Below are positions 9,201 to 17,800 of a stretch of DNA of 64,000 bases, piece after piece. The position numbers were made by a program, and so were the translations under genes. Below the pieces are notes generated by a model that was not told where the DNA came from, made no database searches, and saw only the letters and a list, made by a program, of their open reading frames with translations. How positions within the stretch are numbered: position 1 is the stretch's first letter; every line of letters begins with the position of its first letter. The stretch is from contig JBGAKR010000001.1 in NCBI GenBank assembly GCA_044224315.1, forward strand, positions 806,001 to 870,000, written 5' to 3'. This DNA comes from JAGXTF01 sp044224315. GTDB taxonomy: Bacteria > Bacteroidota > Bacteroidia > NS11-12g > UBA955.

Positions 9201-12012
9201 CAAATTCATCACTGGTTTTTGCAAAAGGGGTATAAGATTTATTGGTGTTTACAGAACACCAGCGGTAATAGCAATATTCAGGATGATAGTAAACAAGTGA
9301 CTTGGCCCAGGAGGGTTTAAAAAAGCTGATAAAGTCTTTTACATCTGCGAGATTTTCAGGATAACAATATTCTTTGCTGCCTACAAAAAATGTGCTGGTT
9401 GCACTTGGAAATTTAACCATCGCTGACAATTGCACGACTTCAATTTTGGACCTGGTAGCACCATCTTCTTCGTAGTACCCATCCAATACCGCTGAGCTGC
9501 CATCGGGATATTGTACTTCCATTTTAGGATTTCTCCAGTATGCTCCCTCCGCATCGGTATATGCTTTGTTTTGGTCAGGTAATACATTTTTATCATTTAA
9601 AATTGAAAGCGGATAAATAGATAAATTAATATTGCCCAATTTTTCATCATACCATTGCGCATATTGTCCTCCTGGCTTCATATCCTCAACCATCATGTGG
9701 TATGCCATTTCGCAAACGCTGGTACCATTACAGGGTTCCATACATTTGTCGTATTCTTTCTGCCAGTCGGCTTCGGTGCCTTTGCCACTTATTACATAAT
9801 CATCCTTTGTGCCTAAGGCTTCCACACATTGCTCGCATGTAATTTCACATCCGTCATAATCCATTTTTTCCTGCTCCTCACTCAAAAATTCACTAAATGG
9901 TTTAAAACAAGTATTTACAGTCGGATCCAAATATTTTTTTAAGTAATATTCATATGCATCCTTGTTAATAGTTAAAGATTTTGTAATTTGATATTTCCCA
10001 ACTGCTAAGTCTAAAGTAAAGGGAGATACAGATGCATTTGAATGAAAATAAACCACATTGTTACACGTTAAATCCGGATCAGGACTACCCACTTTAATTT
10101 TGTCAAAATAAATAGAAGTTCCACACTCATCGCGCACTTCTATTTCAATGTCGTAGGTGCAATCAAAACAAATTGAGCCTAAGCATTCATCTGAATAAGA
10201 TAGAGGGGTGAGCGAATAATTGAATGTGTGAATACCCGGCTCTGAAACCAAAATTTGGGTATTATATTCAATTGCAGTGTAATCTAAATTAATACTATTT
10301 TGATTATTTACGGTAGAACTGTTAATGCTGGGAATCAAATCTGCCGTGAGGTTTGTAGGCGAAGCTGGGTATGAACTAAGTCCAGCAACATTGGAGGGTT
10401 TGGCTCCACTCAGTGAAGTGGCAATTACCCTACCCTCCTGATCGAGATAGCTGATACTGATTTGACCATTTGGGTCCATTACCATGTTTTTTTTGTAATG
10501 ACTGGCATGTCCTACCTCATTCCCAAATAACCTATCAAGTTCAATTTGATAAGGTTGTCCATAGTAATATTTTGTTTCATGGCCCGAACCCAACTGATGA
10601 TTGGGACCTACACCACCTTGCCGGCGAATTCTTCCAGTATTATCGGGTTCATACTCTGTTTGGCTAAATGGATAACCTGCTGCATCAGGGATATAAGCGT
10701 TAATTCCTGTCCCAGACATACTATTAGAGCTTGAATAATAATTCGCAGCTCCAATGGTGTTTTTCATCGTATTTAATGTTGAAGAGCAACCAGAATTCTG
10801 GTCAAAATCGGTCCAGGTATATTTTGCATTTGTAGTATTACTTAAATTTAAGTTTGCATAATAGTCCAATGCTGGTGTCTGCAAGGGCACAGGTAAAATA
10901 TCAATTGCTTTTCGTCCGGCAAAATCATATATGCTCTCACCTGCAACTGCAGTATTATCACTATTTATTTTTGTTACAGTTTGTCTGGATCTTAGGCTTC
11001 CATCGTAATAACTTACTATTTCTTTTTTCTTCCCTTCTTCGGCATATACTACGGAATATTGCCAATTCAAATCGTTGTTGTGTGCCAGTACCCGATAGTA
11101 ACTGCCCGTTGGAAGTGTAGTTAAATCACTCCCATTGTCAGCCACATTCCAATTTCCAAAAATAGATATTCGCGGATCAGACTGTAATTTTCCCACACCC
11201 CTTACGCGGAATACAAGATACCCTCTTTCATAGACCAAATTTAATTTATAATTCGTAGATGTAGTTGTAACCCTTGAACTATTATTTCTGAATTCCCAAT
11301 CCAAAGCTGATGCTGAAATTGTTGAACTAACAGTGCCCGCATTATAATCATCTATATATACCCATTCCAGGTCATATTCCTCTGCCCAGGATATTGAACT
11401 CCATCCAATAGATAGTTCATCGTCGATAGAATTTGCATTTAAATCAGTTGCTGTATATGATGTAGATGATGTGGTGGTTGCATTAAAATCATAGATTCGA
11501 TTAATATCAATATCTCCACTTAATATAATATTATCCTGTGGGTTTGTTACACCCCACGTATTAGTAACATTATTCTTAATATCCAGAACCCTGAATTCAA
11601 TTTTATGGGCATTGGTAAATGAATATACGCTTTTATCTCTGTATGCAACGCCTGGATTTGCATTGGGATCAAATTCTACAACCAAATAAACGGTTGAGGT
11701 TGAAGGTATTCCTGAACCACTTGCATCGTAAGTTTTTAATTCTATTTTATAGGTGTAAGAATACGCTGTAGCAATGCTGGCATATGCATGGTCAACGTAC
11801 AAAGTTAACTTGTTTTTTACTTCATAATTTATATATCCACTCACCGTAGGTAAGCTGGCATAATCATTTTGATTTGTGCTTGTATATCCCGTCGGTAAGG
11901 CGGTAATAGTGGAGCTGGATTGGCTGCAGCTAAAATTTAAATTTGCAGCTTTGGCAACATTAAGAGCCAGTAAAAATAACAGTCCAAGCAGGCTGAATTT
12001 AATTTTGTTCAT
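262..12012 (-). CDS. Giant RHS/YD-repeat protein with beta-propeller insertion and variable C-terminus
   Basis: A 3916-aa exported protein: signal peptide at residues 1-22 (ending AKAAN), then beta-rich modules and a Cys-rich stretch around residues 620-790 (CFDC, CEQC, CMEPC). About residues 2040-2880 hold serial YCF48/BNR-like blades with repeated motifs such as KTTNGGSDW, KTTDGGNTW and RTTDGGSNW, flanked on both sides by YD repeats (YNSLNQL before; YDALGRITEVG after). The RHS core runs to its hallmark DFGARIYDGRLGRWLSIEPL at about 3626-3645. RHS proteins form a shell enclosing a C-terminal effector released at this hallmark. The last ~270 residues are non-RHS: two long hydrophobic segments (around FGALIITGSTAGYIASI and YAVVSFVIGPICDFVFAI), then a strongly charged coiled coil. 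A membrane-acting toxin is possible but inferred. Last complete gene of the operon; 5 nt after its upstream neighbour. Confidence 0.9.
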   Translation of the reverse strand: MNKIKFSLLGLLFLLALNVAKAANLNFSCSQSSSTITALPTGYTSTNQNDYASLPTVSGYINYEVKNKLTLYVDHAYASIATAYSYTYKIELKTYDASGSGIPSTSTVYLVVEFDPNANPGVAYRDKSVYSFTNAHKIEFRVLDIKNNVTNTWGVTNPQDNIILSGDIDINRIYDFNATTTSSTSYTATDLNANSIDDELSIGWSSISWAEEYDLEWVYIDDYNAGTVSSTISASALDWEFRNNSSRVTTTSTNYKLNLVYERGYLVFRVRGVGKLQSDPRISIFGNWNVADNGSDLTTLPTGSYYRVLAHNNDLNWQYSVVYAEEGKKKEIVSYYDGSLRSRQTVTKINSDNTAVAGESIYDFAGRKAIDILPVPLQTPALDYYANLNLSNTTNAKYTWTDFDQNSGCSSTLNTMKNTIGAANYYSSSNSMSGTGINAYIPDAAGYPFSQTEYEPDNTGRIRRQGGVGPNHQLGSGHETKYYYGQPYQIELDRLFGNEVGHASHYKKNMVMDPNGQISISYLDQEGRVIATSLSGAKPSNVAGLSSYPASPTNLTADLIPSINSSTVNNQNSINLDYTAIEYNTQILVSEPGIHTFNYSLTPLSYSDECLGSICFDCTYDIEIEVRDECGTSIYFDKIKVGSPDPDLTCNNVVYFHSNASVSPFTLDLAVGKYQITKSLTINKDAYEYYLKKYLDPTVNTCFKPFSEFLSEEQEKMDYDGCEITCEQCVEALGTKDDYVISGKGTEADWQKEYDKCMEPCNGTSVCEMAYHMMVEDMKPGGQYAQWYDEKLGNINLSIYPLSILNDKNVLPDQNKAYTDAEGAYWRNPKMEVQYPDGSSAVLDGYYEEDGATRSKIEVVQLSAMVKFPSATSTFFVGSKEYCYPENLADVKDFISFFKPSWAKSLVYYHPEYCYYRWCSVNTNKSYTPFAKTSDEFDEMLLGLETWSAAQSGTTDWTVSITAMIAADPYFHDAPSGSSQTLEMAAAMANYNGTGNSAFQQAAVVAKCGQWLGTNIGVGCNVWNSGTTDELNKMWVTYRNFYLSYKHVLQKKAADQWVTDEINDCKRGYNGCIGENNYTPFPVMTLTRMTSADPCAMGTYLLYKNKICRYDITSSASTGIDEQTAAYNRSYYNHKCPLDLDLSEILGEIASKGNLSTTHTLHSNQWFTPTIYKALLGQTWSYPNSSLPVTYDPWSWIPNINAITNDLEVDFITAGATSYTCGSLPHPLILHLPVGFLWSQVTSMKNLTFDHNVGSVNYFKVDIIVNSVPLTIEGRTCFVLNSCSFEDDTRNTEYAVQLINLYSALAHASDLTAAGVINLESSPAQYSSYLTRQIRNNIGGGSSNNLRYDYSAPLGVATLHIYQNGSTALGDDIVTTFTSYTPSTFTSANVPSIKYFTDLKVGGLSTSFKTEFTVKGWYLVGSVWTSVIITGSVSRGEMAYAMNPIPMACDNIEHRATLDFEKLLKRIIIDHPTSDLNLSTKTEYTGLLESYVGIGNTTLSAPTYSANSISTSIVVRDPVSNDITNNCSLVLERKQQVLLKNPNSAVDFGNITDLGVLRANMKSYQSGGAHEFTAVVKFSNGALEEIRGNISCIPLYSCIPCDEMNSKVNDGLGTKDNGQCPEYDLYVSRVTQFNAQFAPSDVAIADYDENFPCDCVKNYLEYLNAFLSNDGVTTIPGTNPAIDVPMTLGTFSATFGCKLTYGDCCLKNTSTTPHTWQTNTLATLLVNLQSEINTFFNGLTTPPSWWTGTFTIDLESFPCDPLFDDCSCQLKYAQYLMRWTNHNGIYSPYPGYPPHMPMSYADFRNNGCDGGDCWFEYNYYVAEFTARGGTPEPYNPIYGCNFYIRAGKYMPTSGVTLTQYGTQQSLFAPVDIYAGLDFSGDLPISLKSMETIENIPRELSKCTFEAAESFAYSNPCADWLDAIAYGNAQIRYKQYIDDLTTAFYKGYMDKCLSTQEVFNLNYPMRDYHYTLYYYDQAGSLVRTVPPAGVVPVTNSTDLAEIASNREKKERTFYTNHFLQTVYEYNSLNQLLRQSVPDHNKMDRWGLTAASGIPSAMTITDMQFVNANTAYLTGNIGSDGYIYVSDDAGINWRRAENITTPDISDIQMIDGSNGFAIGKNGLVLKTTNGGSDWKILPVLNATSGNSITGTITGVLFKDANNGLVIGPSGFCRKTTDGGNTWTGITTGLPSGTDLLSITMDKYGSTAGTVYVTGTNSGATVIYTLNSLWAAFTDLSISTKLRAADLNDVCMVDASNGYACGRDGTFLKTTNGGANWTHCATGMTASLKKMFFKDINTGIVLDDNGKLWKTTDAAVTWKQASAIGSYKDMHFYNVVSGYGFACGDDGQIAYLDLSVSKSVIKCNVLPYTTDDFTALSFYNSSTGYIFSATTAFKAAYSLGNITLTAIAAPPAAVVKTLFISTTDGAVLATNGLVYKYNNTLNSYVNISHVGAAYVDIDQSGTTIYALHNAGSSDVVYSSASLATFTSSSTIGQDASNINYVNKTIAVGANGNINVNSGTWTDNSNKTAPLTLRHIHALASTGMSSSQTVVAVGDDGTVIRTTDGGSNWLTLPSGTANKLNRVNFYPDASDGIAVGNMGTALLVPKTVGPIFAITTGKTANLNGVAYTAATTAWVVGDNHTAIYTANNGTTWANYSTPESSSTNFSAIAAASGSVSLIGNGGYLAYYTGSIWSSAAKRFNSLNGLHINPSTGKGMTVGNAGINLSTSNSGGNWNYNPPVNLVDYNKCYVNKTDVVYIVGPASFAKTTTLGASSFTALTGITGSYNLKEIVFSDEGYGLIVGGNQVFRSTPTSGGTWSGTTITGATLNSVDIQGKYVCAVGNGKTIYRCADITAVTPVFTDISSSLTLSGGSPNLNKVVMYDMDRLYVLGDGGAMGKTVDFRSTYVFNQKYTLTATTNTTSNLYAMDIGSRWNAAYGGNSNFGMALKDEADFVSTLFWYDRLGRMVVSQNTKQYYKNPTKAYSYTLYDALGRITEVGEKANNTLVETTLSGRQIDDALLSSWISSGAASTRTEVTQTYYDDQFSGVSTSVITQVNLKKRVASVSYEDVYDNNASTYQHATHYTYDVHGNVDHMVQDIPALASINQQYKHVYYDYDLVSGKVNKVDYNPGGLDEFHHKYEYDGDNRITQVYTSRDGIIWDNDASYEYYLHGPLARTELGDLKVQGLDFVYTIQGWIKGVNSNTMEAFRDPGKDGDLTGGNPHSAVAKDAFGYTLGYFQGDFTPIGTFSSDNVKFEAVTAGSSMQAAREDLWNGNISHMVTCLPTASAYSSGYTITPEAYGSAYKYDQLNRLASSRVFTNIDYGVNNKWNSGGSTPTAYSTDYTYDAMGNILTQKRNGAGVGAAVTNLDDLTYHYQTSGSGLVSNRLYTVNDNPTFNTNYSDDIDDQTAFNNTTNTINTANNYGYDELGNLTRDNQEQIASIEWTVYGKIKKVTRTGGSTKADLEFGYDASGNRLWKKVKPKPLNAATEKIYYYLRDAQGNEMCRYQQYTNGSSQVVFVSEEHDIYGIFRHGSKRRKDTLRLGSTNYSLSSSTTFRMLGMTDYELSNHLGNVLATVTDKKVYKTSMAGNYFEAEIVSITDYYPFGSVMQTRSYAARAGRIGFNGKEKEADGAADNFDFGARIYDGRLGRWLSIEPLLGHFVSLSTYSFSYNSPIATLDIDGRMGVLAASAPPRVELELMRQMALFSQWPILLFGRSLFDNVTNDEDKIFGALIITGSTAGYIASISICRALYSNNKFANLPEGARGVSYAVVSFVIGPICDFVFAISIDPIINMLEKRVNKIPAIIETRKKIDKLRSKESECEKYLEQHREEHTANEDYIFSNKDKYEAEKQKGDQGDRAFIENYESRQKQVSEYKKKKQELNETKAKRTQLESTIKSVMENDLTSSKKKITQKINDSTNKSN

Positions 12013-12017
12013 ATTAA

Positions 12018-12722
12018 TTACTCCTTAATAAAAAGGTTTGTTAAAACATATTTTTCGTAAGTATGGGTAAGGGTAGCTTTGGTTCCATAGTTTTGGACAA
12101 CATTGGAAGTTGTAAATTCCGATTCGGGTAGTTTCTTATTAATTTTAATATTCGAAAATATAATTTCAGTTTTGGGTATCATTTTAACATCATTTTCATC
12201 CTCAGTAACCTCTGAATGAAATAATATCAGTTTGGTGATTACATCGTCTAAAACATAGATTTCTAATTTGGAACATGGATACGATTTTCTATCAAAATTC
12301 AGTGTAATTCGCTTCACACCCGCAGTATCTAATATCAAAATCTGATTGCTTAATTTTAATGTTTGGGTAAGATCGGGTGCGGGATAGTTATTCTCTTCAA
12401 CCGGATTTTGATATACCACTGCTTTGTTGTTTGTATCAATTACAACTCTTGAATCTTTGTTTTGGATGGTTTCTATCCCCATCAAAAAACTATGCGTTTT
12501 ATTGTTTTCGCGGTAATAATACCCTTTAAACGTTTCAGAAATATTTTGGCTTTCGTGGCTTTTATAAAAATTGTGGGTCACGCTGGCGCTGAATGATTTG
12601 GCTTCGCTGTATTTTTTATTTACTGCAATTAAAATATTCATAACCTGGGTTTTTACATCCTGGCCTGCGGCTGTTTTTGAAATAAAAACCAGCACCAATA
12701 TCAAAATATACTTACGCATCAT
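12018..12722 (-). CDS. Secreted LolA-like periplasmic protein of the RHS operon
   Basis: A 234-aa protein with a signal peptide (ILILVLVFISKTAAG, cleavage near residue 20). The mature part has the rhythm of LolA/LolB-type half-barrels: an early helix (MNILIAVNKKYSEAKSF) followed by alternating strands (FSASVTHNFY, FKGYYYRENNKTHSF, SRVVIDTNNKAVVYQ, VKRITLNFD, KLEIYVLDDVITKLILF). The usual LolA role is carrying lipidated or hydrophobic cargo across the periplasm. The similarity is of fold pattern and is tentative. The gene lies 5 nt from both neighbours, between the 710-aa protein and the 3916-aa RHS protein, so it is certainly co-transcribed and may help chaperone or export the large shell proteins (inference). 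Confidence 0.75.
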   Translation of the reverse strand: MMRKYILILVLVFISKTAAGQDVKTQVMNILIAVNKKYSEAKSFSASVTHNFYKSHESQNISETFKGYYYRENNKTHSFLMGIETIQNKDSRVVIDTNNKAVVYQNPVEENNYPAPDLTQTLKLSNQILILDTAGVKRITLNFDRKSYPCSKLEIYVLDDVITKLILFHSEVTEDENDVKMIPKTEIIFSNIKINKKLPESEFTTSNVVQNYGTKATLTHTYEKYVLTNLFIKE

Positions 12723-12727
12723 AAAAA

Positions 12728-14860
12728 TTATTTTTTAGGGTTGTTTTGTCGGTTTTCAGAAATAGTTACCACACCACGTTCGGTTTCTTTTTTGGTTCTG
12801 ATTAAGGAACCCTCCTGATCATATTCATACAGGGTGGCATAATTATTCTCATCCAGCACCGCTACCAGCTTCAAGCTGATTGGGTCATAGACGTAACTTT
12901 TCATACTACCTTTTAAGGGGTATATTCTGATATCATCAAAATCTGAAGTACCTGTATTTGAACCTAGTTTCAAGGTGATATTTGTAGCAGTAGCAGGTAT
13001 TGTAAATTCATAATAGATGCGTTGCCACCCTTCAATAATCCGGCCACTTCCCAATATCTGCCCTGTGCTAACCGGGCCCCCGGGGGTTGAACAAATCACT
13101 TCAGCGAACGGATCGGTATAAGTAGTCGTTGTAGCAGTAGCATCAATGTCTTTTACCCATAAACTTACTACATAGGTTTGGTTAGGTACAGGAGCAAAGC
13201 TTCCTATACAATTTTCGCAAGCCAATTCCGGCGACCAACATGCAGTTGGAGCAGTGTAAGTAACCGTATATGTGCATTCAGCCATCTCATCTGTGGTAAA
13301 TCTCGAATCAAATTCCTGAATTTTAATGCTATGCATGCCACCATCGGAATATAAATTTGGAATGGTTACCGACATGGTTCCTGTAAAAGGACCAAAAATG
13401 TCTTTTACTACATTGTCAACGGTTAATTTTATTATTTTATCATCCTCAACATCCGTTAAACTCAGGTTTAAATTTACTGAATAAAGATTATTATTAGAGT
13501 TGCATGAGCCCACCGAAGTTACAGTAGCCGATATGTTGCAAGGCGGCTCTGGCGTGGGACCTGTACATTCTGCAACAGTTACGACCTCAGCGCAACGGCA
13601 ATAGGAGTTTGTGGACATTAAAATTTTAAATTTACCAAAACTGTTTGTCTTTACTGTTTTATCCGTATTGCTGCCAATTATTCCAGGACCTCTCCATTGA
13701 TACCAGTTAAAAAAATCAGGAGCGGTAATTTCTCTAGTGCCATCCGCTTGACAATCTCCAATTGTAATCGAGCCATTTAAACAATCTCCATCTATATAAG
13801 CATAACCCATGTGCCCACCCCAGGGACAATCAGCAACTACATACTCTACTGTAACTGTCTGATTAACATAATCATGCAATGGTATAACGTTGGAAGTCCA
13901 GGGTCGATATTTTATTGCGGTGCCAGGGATACTAATAAAATCCGCTGAAAATGATGGGTCTTCCTCTTTTGCATCCGTATTTGCAAACACTAAATAATTT
14001 GCACATGAAATTATATTACCTAAATTATCTTTAATTCTAAACCAGAAATAAGGTTTTGATTTTAGAGGATGGTCATTTCCTGGATCTTCAAGCACAATTG
14101 CATATTTAGCTTGATAATAGGGTTTATCTGGATCAACAACAAAAGACAAGGATGCCATAGAAGCCATGGCACCGCTGGAGTAATTTTCCAGACGCAAACT
14201 ATATGTTCCGGTTGATGCTATTTTTGAAAGAACAGTACCTCCAATAGTTGGATCATAGCCGGCTGTTTCAACCGCAATTCGTGAAGTTGGAGGTGTGATT
14301 GTAGAAAACAAATTACATAAAAACGGGCTGGAATAGTCAAAATCACATGCGTTGCCTTCAGACATAACCCAATTGAAATACGGATTCCCAGAGTATTCAA
14401 AATTTACATTTTCACACATGGGTACAGTTGTAGTAGCCATTACCGATGGATAAAATGCTTTGTACGATTTTTCCCAAGTCTGAAAACTATCGCTTTTTAA
14501 CTCCTGCTGTTTTTTAAACGTTTTAGCCCATTGATCATATTTTGCACTGTTTGCCAGCATTTTTCTATCCAACATGCCGGCATTTTGATCTGTTGTGTCA
14601 GAACCGCTAAATGCCTGTTTAAAAAATGCTTCTCTATCATTATTTATTTCAACTCTGTGAATAAATATAAATAGATTTAACGATTTGGGATCAAACTGAT
14701 GGACCTCTGCTATTCTGCGCAAACTAACGGTGGTTCCATTTTCTTTCCATACTGTTTCAAATTTTCGTTTCCAGGTGCCAGAATTCACTGAATGGTCGTG
14801 CGAAGCGAATGAAACGCTTATGCTTTGAGTTAAAAAAATAATAAAAAAAAGCTTTTTCAT
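12728..14860 (-). CDS. Secreted protein with carbohydrate-binding-like module and single YD repeat
   Basis: A 710-aa protein with signal peptide MKKLFFIIFLTQSISVSFA. Residues ~20-130 are charged and helical; residues ~140-540 are beta-rich with scattered Cys and Trp. Residues ~548-650 resemble a jelly-roll carbohydrate-binding module (TYVVSLWVKDI, GWQRIYYEF, FDDIRIYPL). The tail from ~653 (SYVYDPISLKLVAVLDENNY, LYEYDQEGSLIRTKKET) is one YD/RHS-type repeat with the ending commonly seen in large Bacteroidota RHS-associated shell proteins. From memory of those families, this tail normally follows, on the same chain, the region that ends the 1811-aa upstream protein, so the two look like halves of one architecture. 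The gene sits 21 nt after that upstream gene. Confidence 0.85.
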   Translation of the reverse strand: MKKLFFIIFLTQSISVSFASHDHSVNSGTWKRKFETVWKENGTTVSLRRIAEVHQFDPKSLNLFIFIHRVEINNDREAFFKQAFSGSDTTDQNAGMLDRKMLANSAKYDQWAKTFKKQQELKSDSFQTWEKSYKAFYPSVMATTTVPMCENVNFEYSGNPYFNWVMSEGNACDFDYSSPFLCNLFSTITPPTSRIAVETAGYDPTIGGTVLSKIASTGTYSLRLENYSSGAMASMASLSFVVDPDKPYYQAKYAIVLEDPGNDHPLKSKPYFWFRIKDNLGNIISCANYLVFANTDAKEEDPSFSADFISIPGTAIKYRPWTSNVIPLHDYVNQTVTVEYVVADCPWGGHMGYAYIDGDCLNGSITIGDCQADGTREITAPDFFNWYQWRGPGIIGSNTDKTVKTNSFGKFKILMSTNSYCRCAEVVTVAECTGPTPEPPCNISATVTSVGSCNSNNNLYSVNLNLSLTDVEDDKIIKLTVDNVVKDIFGPFTGTMSVTIPNLYSDGGMHSIKIQEFDSRFTTDEMAECTYTVTYTAPTACWSPELACENCIGSFAPVPNQTYVVSLWVKDIDATATTTTYTDPFAEVICSTPGGPVSTGQILGSGRIIEGWQRIYYEFTIPATATNITLKLGSNTGTSDFDDIRIYPLKGSMKSYVYDPISLKLVAVLDENNYATLYEYDQEGSLIRTKKETERGVVTISENRQNNPKK

Positions 14861-14881
14861 AGTTTTAATTTTTATTGAAAT

Positions 14882-17800
14882 TTATTCAGTACAAATACTT
14901 AATGTTTTAGAAACAGATATTCCAGCACTTGAAGTAACACGAAGACTTCTCTTACCAGTATGGGACGACAATGAAGTAACGGATGTCCCTTCAGATCGGA
15001 ATCCAAAATGAGCACCTACGCATGTTTGATATTCATAGTCTTCCATTCCATCAAAACCTACCTCGCGGTATTTTGAGTTGGCTACTACGGCTGTTGGTAC
15101 CGTGTTGTTGTAGCCATACGTTGCGGCACTATATCTGTTTAAGGCATCCACATTTTCCAATTCTGCACCATAGGGACTCATTTGGGTTATTTCCGAAGTC
15201 CATGTCCAGTTTGTAGGATCAGGACCCCAGCTACCCGCTGTATACTTCCAATATGGATTAAACGCGGCATAAATACCATCCTGTCGAATATTGGTATTGT
15301 TATTTTTCCAGGTGTGTACCCGATCGGTTAAATAAGCAAAAGATTTATACGCCCTCCAAATTCCCTTGTTACCAATTGCATACTGGTTTTCTGAATTTTT
15401 AACTTTTGAATCTGGGGCAAGAAAACAATCACAAAAAGTACCCCATTCATCTTTAAATACTTGGGCATTTGTATTTAATACAGCTGCAAACATATTGGTT
15501 TTTAGATTGGGCAAAGGATTCTCCAGTGATGTTATACTACCCATACTTACCCCTATCAAATTTCTTCGCCCTGATCTTACCAAACGCAAATCTTTGCCTG
15601 AGTTAACTGGATTAAAATCTCGTCCCATTTCGTTCATCAGTTTAACAGTGTTGCCTGTTACTGTTTTTACCCATGCGATCTCATAATTGTCATAAACCAA
15701 TTCATCGCCCGGAACAAAGAAATTTTCAGCATTATCTACCGTAAATTCACCCGTTCCGCTTATGGTAACACCACTTAAGAATATTCCAAGGTTTTTATAC
15801 GCCTGGCCCATACCACCGTAATACCAATGTGCCGGGTAATTAAAACTATAAATATCATCTTCAAAATTATTTTTGGTTTTGGTCAACAATACCAAGCCGG
15901 TTTCGGAGTCGTATGCCAAGTTCTGGGTGGATACCGTTGAACCTAAATCGTGTGCAATGGTTTCCTCCAGAATTCCATACCTTGAAATAATTTTGGTGGC
16001 GACGGCACTTCTAAAACGTGTTTCCTCCTTTGAAAACGAAGGCAGAATGATTGGTGTAACAACAGGAACAAATGCCGCAAGAAAATTAGTTAAATTTGTA
16101 TTCAAACCTCCGGTAACCGTAGTTGTTTTTTGTTCCCTAAAATCAGTTACAAAATCAAATTCAACTCCAATTTCTCTATCGTTTACACTGCCATCAGGGC
16201 TCACTACTTTTGCTGTATTTGTAAGCTGATGAGAGCCACTCTTATAGGTTTTACTCTTGTATTTATATTCAACCCCAGATATAGGTTTACCTGCATCTTC
16301 CGCATACACCCACATAGCTTTTTGTTTACCATGCATATCGTTCAATTCAATTGCATAACCCTGACTTACTGTCATATAATCACGGTTACTGACTTTTAAA
16401 AGCCTGAACCAGGGTTTTGTTTTCTTCGGTTTTGCATCAATGGTAGTATTTGCAACAATGGTCGGAAAATCTTTTGCTGTATAATATTCATTTACAACAT
16501 ACCCCGTTCCATGCCTTTTAACTGTGCTGGTGCCAAAGTTTTTTACTGTCACCTTGCTATACCCTACGGATGCTGAAGGGAAAAATGACTCTCCAACCGG
16601 TCCTTCTAAATACCCCTTTTCATCCGGCATTAGCAGGTTTTCATCTTTGTCTCCATACCAAATCGGTTGTTTCAGCGCATTTTCTTCACCCCCAATTCCA
16701 GGTTCGAAAGCAGCTACACCACTGGATATAGTCTGTCCGCTCTGAGCATCCAGGGTTGTATAATCATATTCTTGTCCATAACTAGTGCTAGTATTGCCGC
16801 TTACCATATTTGCCCATTCATCACTGATTTCAATTTTTTTAACCCGCAACCCTCCACCAAGTTTTTTACGATTTGGCGATAGAAGTCTAATAAAAGAATG
16901 GTTTAAAACCACTTCTTTGCCAAAATCCTGTTCTTTTAATACCCCGTTTGCCCCCATTAATGTTTGAATTATATTTTTTGCAAAACCCGCATTATTCATT
17001 TGTTGAATAAATGACCCTAAAGAATATTCATCCGGGGTGGATTCGTTGTACAAAGCTTTACTCATATTTTGTCTTCCAAAATGCCAGGCCGCTTTGCTAA
17101 TTGGGTGCACCAGGGGCACAGATAAATGATCCCCCTGGGCTACTTTTTTTATTCTAATCCAGGCATAATCATGGTCGCCCCCTCCAGTACTGCTTTTTGT
17201 TCCATAATCATCATCCTTAACCATGGATTGCATATCCACATATCCTGATACATATTCATATTTAGGATCACCTGCATTTTTAATATTTACCAAAAATTTA
17301 AAATACATATTATCAATTCCCTTTAAATAATGGTCATAAAAGTATTTTGATTTGTCACTTTCAGAAGCCGGTATTGGCGTGCTTAATGCAATACTCATAA
17401 ATTCATTTACTCCACTAATTGGGGCTCCCTTCATTAATTTATTGCCGCCAGAAGTTAAAAAGCCAGATGCGCTGGGGTCATCTCCGATGCTGTTCACCTT
17501 AAACATTTGCATGGCTATTTGATCCTGCACATAGGCATAGTCATCGCTCTCAGCTTCAATTTTTATCGTCCCCCCTGACGGTAAGAATATTTTGGATAAT
17601 GTCCACGCAGTGGCATACTTGTTTTCCAAACTTGAATTTTGCTCTGTGTATGGATATTCAGAGTTAGTCATTACTCCATTTAAATCCATTAAATTACCCT
17701 GATTGGGTTTATAATTGCCCCAACGGTCATAATTTTTCAATCCATATCCTGGATTAAAAGTGTTATCATACAAATTTGTATAATCAAAAGAATAAGGACT